Origin: Ailurus styani
Lineage: Eukaryota > Chordata > Mammalia > Carnivora > Ailuridae
Assembly: GCA_002007465.1 (NCBI GenBank)
Contig: LNAC01000277.1
Coordinates: 14,503 to 78,502, forward strand
Direction of reading: 5' to 3'
DNA length: 64,000 nucleotides
How positions within the stretch are numbered: the first letter of the stretch is position 1; the number at the start of each line of letters is the position of its first letter. Below the pieces are notes generated by a model, which made no database searches, was not told the origin of the DNA, and saw only the letters and a list, made by a program, of their open reading frames with translations. Positions 22,736 to 36,385 of this stretch are shown here, one piece after another. Both the position numbers and the translations under genes were made by a program.

Positions 22736-25700
22736 CTTAATTGAACTTACGTGTTAACTGAGGTTTACCATAATTTTGTAAACTATTAGTTATGGTAATA
22801 TTTAATTATCTGCTTGTTGGTAGGAGTTTAGTTTTATAATCAAACATACAACATATATATTATGTCTCAGATCAACAGAAGACACTGAGATAGTAGTCAA
22901 AGTCCATGGAAATTTATTTTTAAATCTCTGCCCCATATTTTTTCTTTCCTTATTCCCAAAAAACCAAATTTCTTATTATTAAAATCAAAAATAGTCATTA
23001 TCATCTTTCTAGGCTATTCAGGACATTTTGATCCAGGATAACTTACATAGTTTATACACATTAAACAAAAATTTAGGGCCAAATTTTTTTCATCTAAAAT
23101 TCCCTGAGGCTTTAATCACACCTTAGGCCTATCACCCCTTATCCCAAACTTATTGAGTTCACTCAGCAAAAAAAGAGAAAAATAATGTGCCAAGATTTCA
23201 AAGCCAGTTATTGGGAAAGTGGACAGAAGACATTGAAAAATAGTTTTTTTTCTCATTTTTTTGTCCACACCAGACATGTTCAAGTTCTCTTTTACGTTTT
23301 TGTCAAGGTCTTTACTAGAAAGGAAGAATTATTTAAATCATTTAAATTATATAGCCATAATTAATAAATCTAAAGATGATTTATGCACTATACATCTCAT
23401 GATTGTTAAGAATACTACCCCATATTATGCAGTTCTAAGATGCTGCTGAATATATTAAAGTTTCTCCTTATAAATTTAAAGTTTTTTAAAACCTTAATAT
23501 TTTGGTATTAATAAAAATAACCATGTAGAAAGTGAGTATAAAATACATTCTGCATTTGTAAGAATAATGCTAACATCTGTAACAAACTCCCAAATGTACA
23601 TGTCTGAATCCTGCAGATCTTTCTTACTAATGTAAGTTCCATATGGATATTTCTAATCAGTAGCAAATTTCTTTCATGCGATGTAGTTACTTCTGTCTTT
23701 TGGCTTTGTCACTCTCTGGGCCTTGACCTTTAGGTTCCAATGGTAAAAGAAAGTAAATGGGAAGGATAGGGAAAATTTATATGCACCAGGTCTCTTTATG
23801 GCCTCTATCACTTGGATTTGGTAATATCTAATTCCTGAAGAAATGCCATAGTAAAAAGAAGAAGAAAGAAGGAAGAAGAAGAAGAAGGTCAAGAAGATCT
23901 CTAAAGTCTCATTTACTTCTGTGTTTTTAGGTCTTTCAGAAGTTAATAAGTTAACATTTAACTTACAAACATCCAGATCATTTGTTTTGCTGGCCTTAAC
24001 ATCATTCAGCTATGATTTAGATCAGATTCACCTCCATATAATGTTGTTCTTTAATATACTTCTTTGTGTAACTTCAAGATGTAAATTTAGCTACAGATAA
24101 AATGTGCATAGTTGTATTGGCTGCAAAACATGGAATGACTTCACTCAAGACTTAAGGACATAAATTAGTACTGGTATGCAATAGCATGTAAGCATGGCAT
24201 TGCACTGGTGGCAAGGATTATCTCCATCCTGTGTTGGTTTAGTGCCTTTTTCATAAAGTTATATTGAATTTTTGTAGTGAAACCTGAAACCAAATGAAAT
24301 TTTCTTGATGCGGGGTTAGTTTCTAGAGGTTTGGGGTTTGTCTATAAACTCCAAATTCATGTGTGGTTCATAGAAAATGTTGGTAAGACTCAATCAACTT
24401 TTAGAAAACTTGGATAGAATTTCAAGCAATTAGGAATGAAAGAATAAATGTGTTTTGCTTTCTTTAGACCAAGTTCTGTGGGTTTTGAATTTAGAGTTGA
24501 ACAATTGAGGTTTAAGTTCCATTCACAGGAAAACATGACTTCCTAGTGGAAAGAGAAGACCTGAAGAAAACAAATTTTACTTCGGAAAATATAAAAATTA
24601 TTCATGCATGGGTTCTGGAACAAAACACAGTGGTTGAAAAGAGGTTGCCTGAGAGGAATTTAAAGAAATTGTGTAATGCAGTATGTTGCTCCTGGTTGTT
24701 ATTCTCCTTATTGAAGTGAATTCCCAAAAGCTATAAGAGGTGTCAACACACACAATCTTCCTGGGCAAGAAAATATTAATGTAAGTCATATCTAATGGAC
24801 AAAATTTAACAAACCTGTTTTTAAAATAACAATGTTTTAAAAAGCAAACAGTTATCAGTGCGTCTGAATTCAGCTGATTATATTCTAAATAATAAGTTCA
24901 TGGGAGGTAAACAAATGAAATCACTATTCTCATCATTTCAGAGGTAGGAAATCTGTAACCTGGTGTTAAGATTTGAATTCATGCATGCTAGTGCTAATGT
25001 GAGACTTAACAACCTTACTGCTGAGACACTGACTAGAACCAAGACCTGGGTTGATTCACAAGGTAGAAGAAAACTGTTAACATTTGTGAGTGTATACTTT
25101 TCCTTTTTGGCATTTCATAAATTTTTATTGGAAGGCTTCATGGAAGAACTGAACCTGCAAGAGGTACAGCTAAATAACTGGTAAAGTGGTGAACTAAGAG
25201 AAAAAAAATAACCTCTTATAATTATAAGGAGAGAATGTGGAGAAGAGTATGGTTCACAAATGTCAGAGGACATAGTTATAAAGGTGTTAAGCCTCAGGCC
25301 CAGGGAAGATGAAGAGATTTGGAAATGAGAAAATGTCTGTCATGACTTCGATACAGTGTTGGATTCTCTTTTGCTAGAAAAATACATTTTTAAATTAAGG
25401 ATGGAAACATTTGTAAAAATTCAAACAGATTATTAAATCTAACATTTTTGAAGTCAGTCCTCCCCAAAATAAAGCCAGATTCTTCTCTCCCATGAGAAAA
25501 AATGAGATTTCTAGAGATGAGTCTTGGACTAGCCTGGGCCGCAATTTGAGTGGGATGAATTCAGGACAAACGTAGGTCAATTCTAGAGCCAACACAGACT
25601 GGTTTTCAAATAAACTTGGAGAGGGTTAAAAGTTGGAATGAAAACCATCAGAAACCTGCAAACAGGTGAAATTTTAACAAAGCAAACTAATTTGAATTGA

Positions 25701-27185
25701 TTTTTAAGATTTCCTTCAACCTAATTTTGGAGAGTCCAACTGAAGTGCTGAATGGCTCTTCCAGAATTGGATTTGTTTAAATATGTTTATTTGCAACACC
25801 CAGGGAAACAAAATGTCATGTTTCATGAAATTTTGCTTAATTTGAAAGCTAAATCCTGAAAAGACCCAGACTTAACCCAGGTTTACAAAAAGCCTTGGAA
25901 AATTTCACATTTTATAAGCTGACTGATTTGTAAGCAAATTGAGGAAGAAGTTCTTATTTTTTGTTTTTGTATTTTTAGTTAAAATATAATTCAGATTCCA
26001 TTAATTCTAAGATTTCAATGCAACAACTGGAAACAAAAAGCTAAAAATGCTGGAAAGAAGAGATTCCAAATAGGGAGCAATTGAAATGAAAGGTAGACAA
26101 AATTAATAATCCAAAAATTCTCCACTTAAATAATTCAAACTCCTAAGCAGATATATACTCAAGGGAAAAAAGCAGAATTCTAGGCAGAGGACGTTTGTTA
26201 CAATTTCATCTAGATCATAGAAGACACAAAAATTCCAGCCTTCCATTTCTCCTCATTAATAATTTTTCTAAACAACATCTGAACCCAGCACTGAAAAAAG
26301 AACTCACAAGCAGTATTCACCTATGGGAAAAAAGGATGATAGACTCAAGGGATTGATTCAAAGCATGTTACTCAATATTTTTTTATTCTTAGGCAAAATT
26401 AGTAAACTCCAATTGAAGTATGAACTTACCGAATATCAATGACAGCATTTTCTATTATCATTTTTCTAAATACCCAACAGTTTCTAACAATGTATTAGCT
26501 GGAAGGTTAAGTCTTATTACAACTTCATGCTCTTAAAGATGGTTTTAGAACATATAAAGTTCTATCTACTGAAAAGATCTAGAAAAAAATTATCAACTCC
26601 ATAGCAATAATAAATTCTCACATCAATTTTTTATTAACAGGAGTTAAGGATCTATGGAAAAATAGCTGATTCCAAGTTTGGGGCAAGAAATGTAAAACAG
26701 GTACTTGAAGCACTTAATCATACCAAGAACCAAACCACCAAATTATATCATGAGCAGAAGAACTCAGAAGCCAATTTGAATAAGTATATAGTGACCAAAG
26801 ATAGGAGAATTTAAGTATATCATAAGATAATAAAGGTAATGGATTGAACATGAAATATGTCTAAATCCTTGAGTTCAATGTTATTTCCCCCCTACTCCCC
26901 CCCCCAAAAAAACCCTCATTGGTCATCTTTGGAAGATACTAGGAAACAAATCACTATTTTAAAAACTAGAAAATAATAGAAAAGGATGAAGCTTTTATTT
27001 GTTAATGTACGTCCCAAAATATGGTCAGTATTAGAGGATGTGAAAGAGAAAGCAGAGAATCAAGCTTTCCAAGATAAGCAAGCTGTTGCTATAAAATATG
27101 AAAGATACAGTAAAAAGTTCAAGTCTTCTCCCTCACATGTCCCTTCACAATTACAATTACCTCTCCAGAGCCAACCCTAAATAAG
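22736..27185. other. Low-copy intergenic sequence
   Basis: About 4.4 kb without recognised gene or young repeat. It contains a GAA-rich purine microsatellite at about 23852-23890, whose complement gives a spurious phenylalanine-rich frame, and a short C/A homopolymer run at 26887-26911. Open frames are below about 75 aa and show no domain. It lies downstream of GDAP1; in human the next gene in that direction is PI15, of which nothing is seen. Confidence 0.6.
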
Positions 27186-27895
27186 AGTTTTAGTGTTAAT
27201 TTTTTCTTGTGTGCTAACGTATTTCTTTACACATATGAAATCACACATAATAATGTACACTAATCTTCAGTTTGCTCTTGATCTTTCCACTTGTTCTTTT
27301 AGTAACTGCAGAGTACTATGGATGTACCATAATTTATTAATTCTCTTATTTATAAACAAGCTTGTTTCCAGTTTTTTTGTTTCAAACTCTACCATGCATG
27401 CACATCCTTATCATATGTCTCCGTATACATGTGCAATTATTTTAATAGAGTCCTAAAAGTCAAATTATTGGGTCAGACAATATATGTAATTTTTAACAGC
27501 TTTATGGAGATATAATTGATAATTAAACAATTTGTTACAAAACACTCATAAAACTATCACTATACCCACACACACAAAATACTATGTCCATAATGCCCAT
27601 GTTTTGTCATGCACCTTTATAATCCTCTGTCTCACAGCTTCCCCAATCCCCAGTCACTGGTCTGTCCCTCATCAAAGAAAATTGTCCTGCATTTAGTTAA
27701 ACAAACTAGAAAAACTTTATTCAGGACTATTAAATAGAATTAAAGACTGTTTCAATAGGCTGGGGGGAGAATTATACCTCAAAAAGGCAAAGAAAGAATT
27801 TACAATTGTCAGTTTGCTAGAGTAAAGGCTCTAGGAAACAGAAGAGCCAGGGCTACGTCAGGAAGAGACCCATATAAAGTTCAATCACTGATTAG

Positions 27896-28088
27896 GGGTG
27901 CTTAAGTGGCTCAGTTGGTTAAGCACCCAACTCTTGGTTTGGGCTCAGGTTGTGATCTGGATCCTGGCATCAGGCTCTGTGCTCAGTGGGGAGTCTCCTT
28001 GGGGATTCTCTCCCTCTGTCCCTCCCCCAACTCATGTGCAGACACATGCGCACTCACTCTCTCTCTCAAATCTTGAAAAAAAAATTCG
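27896..28088 (+). mobile_element. CanSINE, older type
   Basis: Plus-strand SINE with AGTGGCTCAGTTGGTTAAGC, CCCAACTCTTGG and AGTCTCCTTGGGGATTCTCT, features of the older CanSINE subtype. The target-site duplication TCACTGATTAG (27885-27895) and TCACTGATGAG (28089-28099) has one mismatch. Confidence 0.88.
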
Positions 28089-28133
28089 TCACTGATGAGT
28101 GGTTAAGATGTGATATATACAGAGACAGATATT

Positions 28134-28157
28134 TCTCTCTCTCTCTCTGTCTATCTT

Positions 28158-28216
<59 letters not shown>
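28134..28216. repeat. (TC)n(TA)n compound microsatellite
   Basis: TC/CT repeats to about 28180, followed by pure TA to about 28216. It sits where carnivore L1 has its short TA tract just before ACAATGG-type sequence, so it probably grew inside the adjoining L1 3' end. Probably polymorphic. Confidence 0.9.
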
Positions 28217-28221
<5 letters not shown>

Positions 28222-28600
28222 ACCCATCAAAAAGAACGAAATCTTGCCATTTGCAACAACACGGATGGAGTTAGAGTGTATTATGCTAAGTGAAGTAAGT
28301 CAGTCAGAAAGATACCATATGCTCTCACTCATACGTGGAATTTAAGAAAACAGATGAACATATGGGAAGGGGGGAAAAAAGGAGAGAGGGGAAACAAGCC
28401 ATAAGTGACTCTTAATGACAACAAACTGAGGGTTGATGGAAGGAGGTGAGTGGGGGATGGGGTAGATTGGGTAATGGGCATTAAGGAAGGCACTTGTTGA
28501 GATGAGCACTGGGTATTGTATGTAAATGATGAATTACTGAATTCTACTCCAGAAACCAATATTGCCCTATATTTAACAAAAATTTTTTAAAAAGTTTAAT
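28217..28600 (+). mobile_element. L1 3' end
   Basis: Plus-strand L1 3' UTR: TTGCCATTTGCAACAACACG, TATTATGCTAAGTGAAGTAA, CAAACTGAGGGTTGATGGAA, GAGATGAGCACTGGGTATTG and an A-rich end. It is inserted in opposite orientation within older L1 sequence. Confidence 0.85.
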
Positions 28601-29191
28601 CAAGCTGAGGAGAACATTAAGGAATCTTGGGAACACTCTAAATTAGTTTGCTTTTCCTAGAATTTCATATAAATGTAATCATAAAGGCAGCAACCTTCTC
28701 ATCAGGCTTCTCTCACTTAGCTTAAATATGTTTATGTGCATCCATGCAGCTGCAGTATCAATTGTTCATACCTTTTTATCGCTGAGTAGGGTTGTACTCA
28801 CACAATGCATTTTTTTCTCCATTTACCTTTGATGAACATTGGGGTCATTTCCAGTGTGCTGATATGAAAAAATACATATAAGCTAATATGAATAAAAATA
28901 AAAATAAAGCTGCTATGAACTTTTGTGTGCAAGTCTTTGCATGAAACATACTTTCATTTGTTCTGGTTAAATAGTTAAGAATTGAATGATTAACATATAT
29001 TTATCATATTTTAAGAAACTCCCAAACTGTTTCTGTTCTAATTCCCATGAGAAATTTCCAGTTGTTCCAAATCCTCATTACCACTTGTTATCTTCAGTCT
29101 TTTTAATTTTAGACATTACAAAAGATATATAGGAGTATTTCACCATGGCTTCAATTTACGTTTACCGAAAAACTAATGATAAGCATCTTTT

Positions 29192-29421
29192 CTTTTCTTT
29201 TTTTCTTTCTTTTTTTTTTCTTTAAAGTTCTCATTTATTTGAGAGAGCACGCATGCATGAGAGTGAGAATGACCGGGGTGAGGGGTAGAGAAGGGGGAGA
29301 AATAAACTTCCCATGTGGTACTGCTGAGCAGGGAGCCCCATGTGGGACTTGAGCCCAGGACCCCAGGATCATGACCTGAGCTGGAAGGCAGATGCTTAAT
29401 CAAATGAGCCACCCAGGTGAC
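29192..29421 (-). mobile_element. CanSINE, minus strand
   Basis: Reverse SINE with a long T-rich start, TTTATTTGAGAGAGCACGC, GGATCATGACCTGAGCTGG and head CCACCCAGGTGACC. A perfect 13-bp target-site duplication TAAGCATCTTTTC lies at 29179-29191 and 29422-29434. It splits the old L1. Confidence 0.94.
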
Positions 29422-29955
29422 CTAAGCATCTTTTCATGTGCTTATTTTTCATCCATATATTTTCTTTGATAAAAGATCAGTTCAAATCTTTTACCTATAT
29501 TTTTGTTGGATTCTTTTCTCATTTAAAATTTGGGTATATTTAGCATAGAAATCCTTTATCCAATACAAGAATTTCAAATATTTTTCCAATTTGTGTCTTG
29601 TCTTTTCATTCTGATAATGGTATCTTTTAAAGAGTAGAAGTTCTTAATTTGCCTTCCAACTCACCAATTTTTTTCTTTAATGGATTGTACTTTTGGTATT
29701 ATTACCAAGAAATCTTTGCCAATACAATGTCACGGAGGTTTTCCTCTTTGTTCTCTACTAAAAGTGTCATAGTTTTAAGTTTTACATTTACATCTATGAT
29801 CTAGAGTTGGTTTTGTATATGTGTGAGATTTGGATCAAAGTTCATTTTTTGCACATATATATCCAATTATTCTAGCATCACTAGTTGCAAGACTATATAT
29901 TGCCACTGAATGACTTTTGCATCTTTTTCAAAAATCAATTGACCACATATGTCAG

Positions 29956-30344
29956 TTGGTGAGAAAATGTAGTATTACATTCTCTGAGGCATTTACTGAA
30001 GAAAACAATGGAAAATAAGGGGTTGCCAATTAGCAATTATTTAAACTAATTGCATCAAATGTAATTGACACAAACCCATTGGCTTAGTCAAATGATCATT
30101 TGCCCATACCCTTCTGGTTCTCTCCTGAATAGACTTTTTCATTGCTTTTAATGTAGATAGGCTGAGAATTTTCCAAATCTTCAAGGTCTGTTTTCTTTCT
30201 AACAATTCCATCTTTAAGTCATTTTTCTCTTCTCACATTTTACTATAAGATGCTGAGAGAAGCCAAACCACACCTTCAGCACTTTGCTTAGAAATTTCCT
30301 CAACCAAATATCCAATTTCATTGCTCATAAGTCCTACCTTCCAC

Positions 30345-30376
<32 letters not shown>

Positions 30377-31382
30377 CCCTCAAACATGAAAACAATTCAG
30401 CCAAGGTTTTCACCACTTTATAACAAAGAGGACCTTTCCTCCAGTTTACAGTAACATGTTCCTCATTTGCATCTGAGACCTTATCAGAATAGGCTTTACC
30501 ATCTATATTTCTACCAAAATTCTGTTTAGGATTACTTGGGTATGCCCTAAGACTGAGATTTTATCTACAGTGCTCCTCTCTTCTTTCTGGGCCCTTAGCA
30601 TAATCACCCTTAAACGTTTGTTCACAGCAATGTAGAGTTTTCCTACCATGCACCCTGAAACTCTTCTAGCCTCTATCCATCATGCTGTTTCAAAGCTTCT
30701 TATACATTATTAAGTATTTGTTACAACAGCATTCCAATTCTCAGTACCAAATTCTGTCTTAGTTTGTTCAGGCTGCTATAACAAATTACCATAGACCAGG
30801 TGGCTTATAAACATTTTTGATCCCACAGAATTCAATTTGAAGATGCTCAAAGAAAAATTCTTATTTTGTCTTTTGAATAACTTCCAATGACTTTAGGCTA
30901 ATAATCTTGGACTATTAAAAACAGGAAGTAAATTTTAGTACTTCTACACTGTCTTAAGAGGGATAGACTGTAAGCCAATGCCTTCCATTTATATACTTGC
31001 TCTAGGTCTATAATGAAAGAGGTGGGCCTGCCCACAGGTCCTTTGGTAAAACATCGAAAAAATATTTGTCACATACTCTTGTGGAAAACTGCAAGTTTCT
31101 TTCTCAAAGTCACATAGTCTCCTCTTTAGACAGTAGATTCTGGGTCTGCAATTTGTTTAGATCCAGTAACTGAGGGAAGGATCATAATTTCCCATTATAA
31201 CAGCTGTTATCAGACTTCTTGTCACCAGCTCAATTTTTCTGGTGATACAAGTCAAGTTTATACACTTGTGGTTTGCTCCTCTGAAAACAAATGATCTGTT
31301 AGCTGTCACAACAGATCCCTGTCAGTCAAGGAATGTGACTCCAGCTGTACTCCTCATTTTGGTAATTATATACACCATTCCT
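29956..31382. other. Intergenic sequence with simple repeat and LTR-like fragment
   Basis: No gene recognised. A CAAAA repeat lies at about 30342-30377. About 30758-30830 (TCTGTCTTAGTTTGTTCAGG, CTGCTATAACAAATTACCAT) matches a widely dispersed mammalian repeat, probably LTR/MaLR-like. The same family recurs at 35855. Confidence 0.5.
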
Positions 31383-31397
31383 CTGTTAAGTGCTTCT

Positions 31398-31610
31398 TTT
31401 TTTTTTTTTTTTTTTTAAAGATTTTATTTATTCATTTGACACAGAGAGAGAGATTACAAGTAGGCAGAGAGGCAGGCAGAGAGAGAGGAGAGAGGAGGAA
31501 GCAGGCTCCCTGACGAGCAGAGAGCCCGATGTGGGCCTCGATCCCAGGACCCTGGGATCATGACCTGAGCTGAAGGCAGCGGCTTTAACCCACTGAGCCA
31601 CCCAGGCGCC
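31398..31610 (-). mobile_element. CanSINE, young, minus strand
   Basis: Reverse SINE with an uninterrupted T-run start, AAAGATTTTATTTATTCATT, the GGCAGAGAGGCAGG segment and head CACCCAGGCGCC. A perfect 15-bp target-site duplication CTGTTAAGTGCTTCT lies at 31383-31397 and 31611-31625. Low divergence from the 4450 and 59896 copies suggests a recent insertion. Confidence 0.95.
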
Positions 31611-31625
31611 CTGTTAAGTGCTTCT

Positions 31626-32279
31626 AAGTAGACTCTGTTAGTTCACAATCCTAAGGAATTAATACTAATTTGATGACATTGGTACTAATTTGATTGTAGC
31701 ATCTTCTACTGTCAACCCTGATCAGTTAAGGATAGCTACCACTGAAATTCTCAAACATTCCCCTCACCATTATTGCCCTTAAAATCAAGCAGTCTCTACC
31801 CCCTTGGCACAACCTAATGGTCACTGTATATTAGAGGGCATTCTTCAAAATTTTCTAAGTCTGCCTCAGATGCCAGGACTGGCTGTGGCTAGCAATTCCA
31901 TCCAGTAAATCACCTTAAACTCATACCAGAACTGAACTTACATGGGCCTCATCTCTGTTTTTCCTATTTTGGTTATTTTCCATCCATCTAGCCTACATGT
32001 AAGGTTACCAGATGCCCTGAGGAACTCTACAATGTGCACCTGTAAGACTTGCCTGGAATCCCAAGTTCAGGTCCCAATTCCAGGACAGTGGCCTAGTAGG
32101 CAAATCACTCCCACTGACCAGTTTTTCTTTCATGTAATCACACAAAGTTGGTTCACCAAAATAGTGTTGATATACTGACCTGGAGTGACTCTTTACTCAG
32201 ACATAGGAAAAGTTCAGGGTTCTGGGGGCAATGACAGTCACCCTTCAGTTTGAGTCACATGTGTGAGCCCATTGCTTCT
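31626..32279. other. Intergenic sequence, nothing recognised
   Basis: No repeat or gene identified. An open frame at 31942-32178 has no domain. Confidence 0.5.
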
Positions 32280-33614
32280 TTCAAATAATGTTTTTGAGAT
32301 TCCGCTACATTTGCATATGAATGAATGGTGTATTCTTTTTTACGGATGAATAGTATTTCATTGTGTGAATTTAGCACAACTTGTTTATTATTCATCTATG
32401 ACGTACATTTCAATGACTTCCAATTATTAGCCACTATTACTAAAGCAATTATAAACATGTATAGGCCTTGCACATAAATGTAGATATTGGCCGTCATTGC
32501 ATTAGGATAAATCCCTAAGAGTGGAATTGTTAGACTGAATGTTAAGTGTATGTTTAATTTATATAAAACTGCAAAACCGTTTTCCAAAGTAGATGTAAAT
32601 TTTAAATCCCTACCAATAATTTCTAAGAGTACCACTTGCTCCATATCCTTGCCAAGAATTACTAATATCACTTTTTAGTTTTAGCACTTTTAGTGGATAT
32701 GAAGTAGTACCTCATTGTTATTTAATTTAAATTTGGCTTGAACTACATAACATTACTAGCTTGTACATTTGTGTAATAATTGGTATATTTGACTTCTAAT
32801 TGAATCTAATTGTTTTATTGGATTTGATGAATAAAGATGTTGAGCGTCTTTTTACAGACCTGTTGGCCATTCATATATCTTCTTTTGTGAAGTATCTATT
32901 CAAGTCTCTTTTTTTTCATTTTTTTATCCAGCTTTTTGTTCTGTTATTACTGAATTGCTAGAATATTTTATATATTCTGGCTATTAAGTGCTTTATTAGG
33001 TACATATATTGTGAATATTTTCTTCCATTCTGTGGTTTGTTTTTCATTTCCTTAATTGTGTCTTCTGGAAAGTAGGCAGTTATAATGTTGATGAAGTCTA
33101 ACTTATCCTTTTTCATGGTGAGTATTAGTCTGTGACCTCTCTGATAAATCTTTGTCCATCACAAAGTAGCAAACATTTACTCATATTTTCTTATAGGAAT
33201 TTCATGATGTTAGTGTGTAGATATAAATCTATGATAGATTTCAAAGTCATTTTTGTGTACTGTTGAAGATTACTGTCAAAGTATATCTATTTTTATAAGG
33301 CTATCTAGTTGTTCCAGCATCATTTTTTGAAAAGACTATCTCTCCTCCATTGAAAAAGAATTAGTTCCAATGTTAAAAAGAAAAAAAGTTGACCGTACAT
33401 GGAAAGCCTATTCTGGATTCTCTATACTGTGCCACTGACCTATGTTTACCTTTATGCTAAGTCCATTCTAAGTTGACCACCATAGCTTTGTTTTAAGTCC
33501 TAAAGTAAGATAATGCAAATCCTCTAATTTTGTTCTACCTCAAAATTGTTTTAGCTATTCTAGGTCCTTTGCATCTTCATATAAATTTTAGAATAAAGTT
33601 TTCAACTTCTTTTT

Positions 33615-34894
33615 TATTTTTTTATTTTGCTTTTCTTTTTTTATTATGTTCAGTTAGGCACCGTATAGTACATCATTGGTTTTTGATGTAATATTCAATG
33701 ATTCATTAGTTGCATATAACATCCAGTGCTCATCACAACACGTGCCCTCCTTAATACTGATCACCCAGTTACTCCACCCCTCCAATCCCCTCCATTCTGT
33801 AATCTTCAGTCTGTTTCCCAGGGTCCAGAGTCTCTCATGGTTTGTCTCTCTCTCATGGTTTGTTTCCCTCCCTTCCCCTGTGACCCTCCACACTATTCCT
33901 TACATTTCATATATGAGTGAAACCATATGATAATTGTCTTGCTCTGCTTGACTTATATCACTTAGCATAATCCCCTCCAGTTCCAACCATGTCAGTGCAA
34001 ATGGTGGGTATTCATCCTTTCTGATGGCTGAGTAATATTCCATTGTATATATGAACCACATCTTTTTTATCCATTCATCTGTTGAAGGGCATCTCAGCTC
34101 CTTCCATAGTTTAGCTATTGCAGACATTGCTGTTATGAGCATTGGGATGCATGTGTCCCTTCTTTTCATTACATCTGTATCTTTGGGGTAAATACCCAGT
34201 AGTGCAATTGCTGGGTTGTAGGGTAACTTTATTTTTAACATCTTGAGGAAGCTCCATACTGTTTTCCAGAGTGGCTGTACCAGCTTTCATTCCCACCAAC
34301 AGTGTAAGAGGGTTCCCCTTTCACCATATCCTTGCCAACACTTGTTTCCTGTCTGGTTAATTTTTGCCATTCTAACTGGTATAAGGTAGTATCTCATTGT
34401 GGTTTTGATTTGTATTTTCCTGATGGCTAGTGATGTTAAACATTTTTTCATGTGTCTGTTAGCCATTTTTATGTGTTCTCTGGAGAAGTGTCTGTTCATG
34501 TCTTCGGCCCATTTCTTGACTGGATTATTTGTTTTTTTGGTGTTTAATTTGATAAGTTCTTTATGGATCTTGAATACCAGCCCTTTATCTGTAATATCAT
34601 TTGCAAATCTCTTCTCCCATTCCATGGGTTATCTCTTAGTTTTGTTGACTTTTTCCTTTGCTGGGTAGAAGCTTTTATCTTACTGAAGTCTCAAAACTTC
34701 ATTTTTGCTTTTGTTTCACTTGCCTTTAGAGACGTGTCTTGAAAAAAGTTGCTGTGGCCAATGTCAAAGAGGTCACTGCTTATGTTCTCCTCTAGGATTT
34801 TGGTGGATTCCTGACCCACATTGAGGTCTTTCATTCATTTTGAGTTTTTCTTTGTGTGTGGTGTAAGAGAATGGTCCAGAATGAAACTGGATGA
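33615..34894 (-). mobile_element. 5'-truncated carnivore L1 nested in old L1
   Basis: Minus-strand L1 3' end of about 1.3 kb with a perfect 14-bp target-site duplication TTCAACTTCTTTTT at 33601-33614 and 34895-34908. It includes the 3' UTR (TATAGTACATCATTGG, CAGTGCTCATCACAACACGT) and the ORF2 C-terminus in two frames, 34625-34287 ([20 protein letters not shown]) and 34241-33900 ([33 protein letters not shown]). Confidence 0.93.
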
Positions 34895-35428
34895 TTCAAC
34901 TTCTTTTTAAAAGTGTAGGAGGGTTACTAGGATGTTGGTTGCATGTCATTGAATCTACAGATAAATCTAGGGAGAATGGATTTCTTAACAGTATTGAGTC
35001 TTCCAATCAATGAAAATGGTAGAACTATTTAGGTCTTTTTAAAGTTCTCTTATCAACTATTTGAATTTTTCAGTGTAGCTGTCTTGCACACCTTCTATTA
35101 AACCTAAGTATTTTATCTTTTTTGATTTATTGTAAAAGAAAATTTTTCATTTTTCAAATGTAAATTGTTAGTACATATAAAAACAACTAGTTTTACATAT
35201 TGATCCTATATTCTCTTACTTTGATAACTTCACTTAATATTTCTAAGTGTTTTTAGAAAATGTCTTAGGATTTTCTATATAGAATCAAATGAATTGCAAA
35301 TAAGATGGTTTTTCTTCTTCCTTTCCAATTATATGCCTTTTATTTCTTTTAGTTGCTTATTGTACAATTATTCCAGTAGGATAATAGAAGTGATAGCTTT
35401 GGACCTTGTTACCTTATTCCTGATCTAT

Positions 35429-35486
<58 letters not shown>
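35429..35486. repeat. (GA)n microsatellite
   Basis: Almost pure GA dinucleotides with one interruption (GAAAGAGA near 35443), located inside the old L1. Confidence 0.9.
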
Positions 35487-35489
<3 letters not shown>

Positions 35490-35854
35490 CTGATCAGTTT
35501 TTTACCATTAAAATTATGTTAGCTTTGGATTTTTCATAGATGCTTTTACCAGATTGAAGAAATTTCCTTCTATTCCTACTGTGCTGAATGTTTTTTGTCT
35601 TGAATGTGTGTCAAATATTACCAAAATATTTGTCTGCATTTGTTGAGATGACCATATGATGTTTCATCTTTGTTCAGTTAATGTGGCTAATTATATTGTG
35701 TGATATTTCAAACATTAAAACAAGCTTGCTCTTCTTAGATAAATTATACTTGTAGCATGTATTCTTTTATAAACATTAATGGATTCAATCTGCCAACACT
35801 TTGTTGAGGATATTCAAATATATCTTCATGAGGGATACTGGTCACTGTCATACT

Positions 35855-36010
35855 GACTTAGTCAATTCAGGCTGCTATAACAAAATACCATGGAATAAGT
35901 GGCTTGTAAACAATAGAAATTTATTTCTCAAAGTTCTGGAAGCTGGAGGTCCAAGATAAGGTACTATATGAACTTTGGAGGGACACAAGCATTCAGTCTA
36001 TAACTGTCTC
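35855..36010 (+). mobile_element. LTR/MaLR-like dispersed repeat
   Basis: Plus-strand CTTAGTCAATTCAGGCTGCT, ATAACAAAATACCATGGAAT, AATTTATTTCTCAAAGTTCT, GAAGCTGGAGGTCCAAGATA and GGACACAAGCATTCAGTCTA. This pattern is shared with the fragment at 30758. The family name is uncertain. Confidence 0.5.
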
Positions 36011-36385
36011 TACTCTCTTGCTTTATAAGTCTTTATCAGATTTTGGTATCACTGTCACACTGATCACATAAAATAACATTCTATTCCCTATTTTCTGAAA
36101 AAAATGAGTTTATATGTATGATTGACATTATTTCTTATTTTGTGCATGATAGAATTTTCTAATAAAACCGTTTTGGTCTTGAGTTTTCTTTGTGGAAAGG
36201 TTTTTTTTTAACATTGTTACAAATTCAAGTATTTCAATAGTTATATAGCTATTCCAATTTTCTATTTTTTTCTTGAGTCACTTTTGGTAAGTTGTGTTTT
36301 TCAAGAAATTTATCCATTTCATCCAGTTATCAAATTATTAAGACAAATTTTTCTTAATATTCTTTTATTTTCCATTTATAATTGA

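Larger units (their letters stand above)
27186..29955 (-). mobile_element. Old L1 3' UTR/ORF2 remnant with nested insertions, minus strand
   Basis: The plus strand shows the complement of old mammalian L1 3' sequence at 27290-27484 (CTATGGATGTACCATAATTT), 27485-27665 (TTTAACAGCTTTATGGAGAT) and 28640-29955 (ACATTGGGGTCATTTCCAGT, CACTAGTTGCAAGACTATAT). It is interrupted by an unassigned stretch at 27670-27884, a SINE, an L1 3' end and a second SINE. At least two old L1 copies are probably joined. Confidence 0.7.
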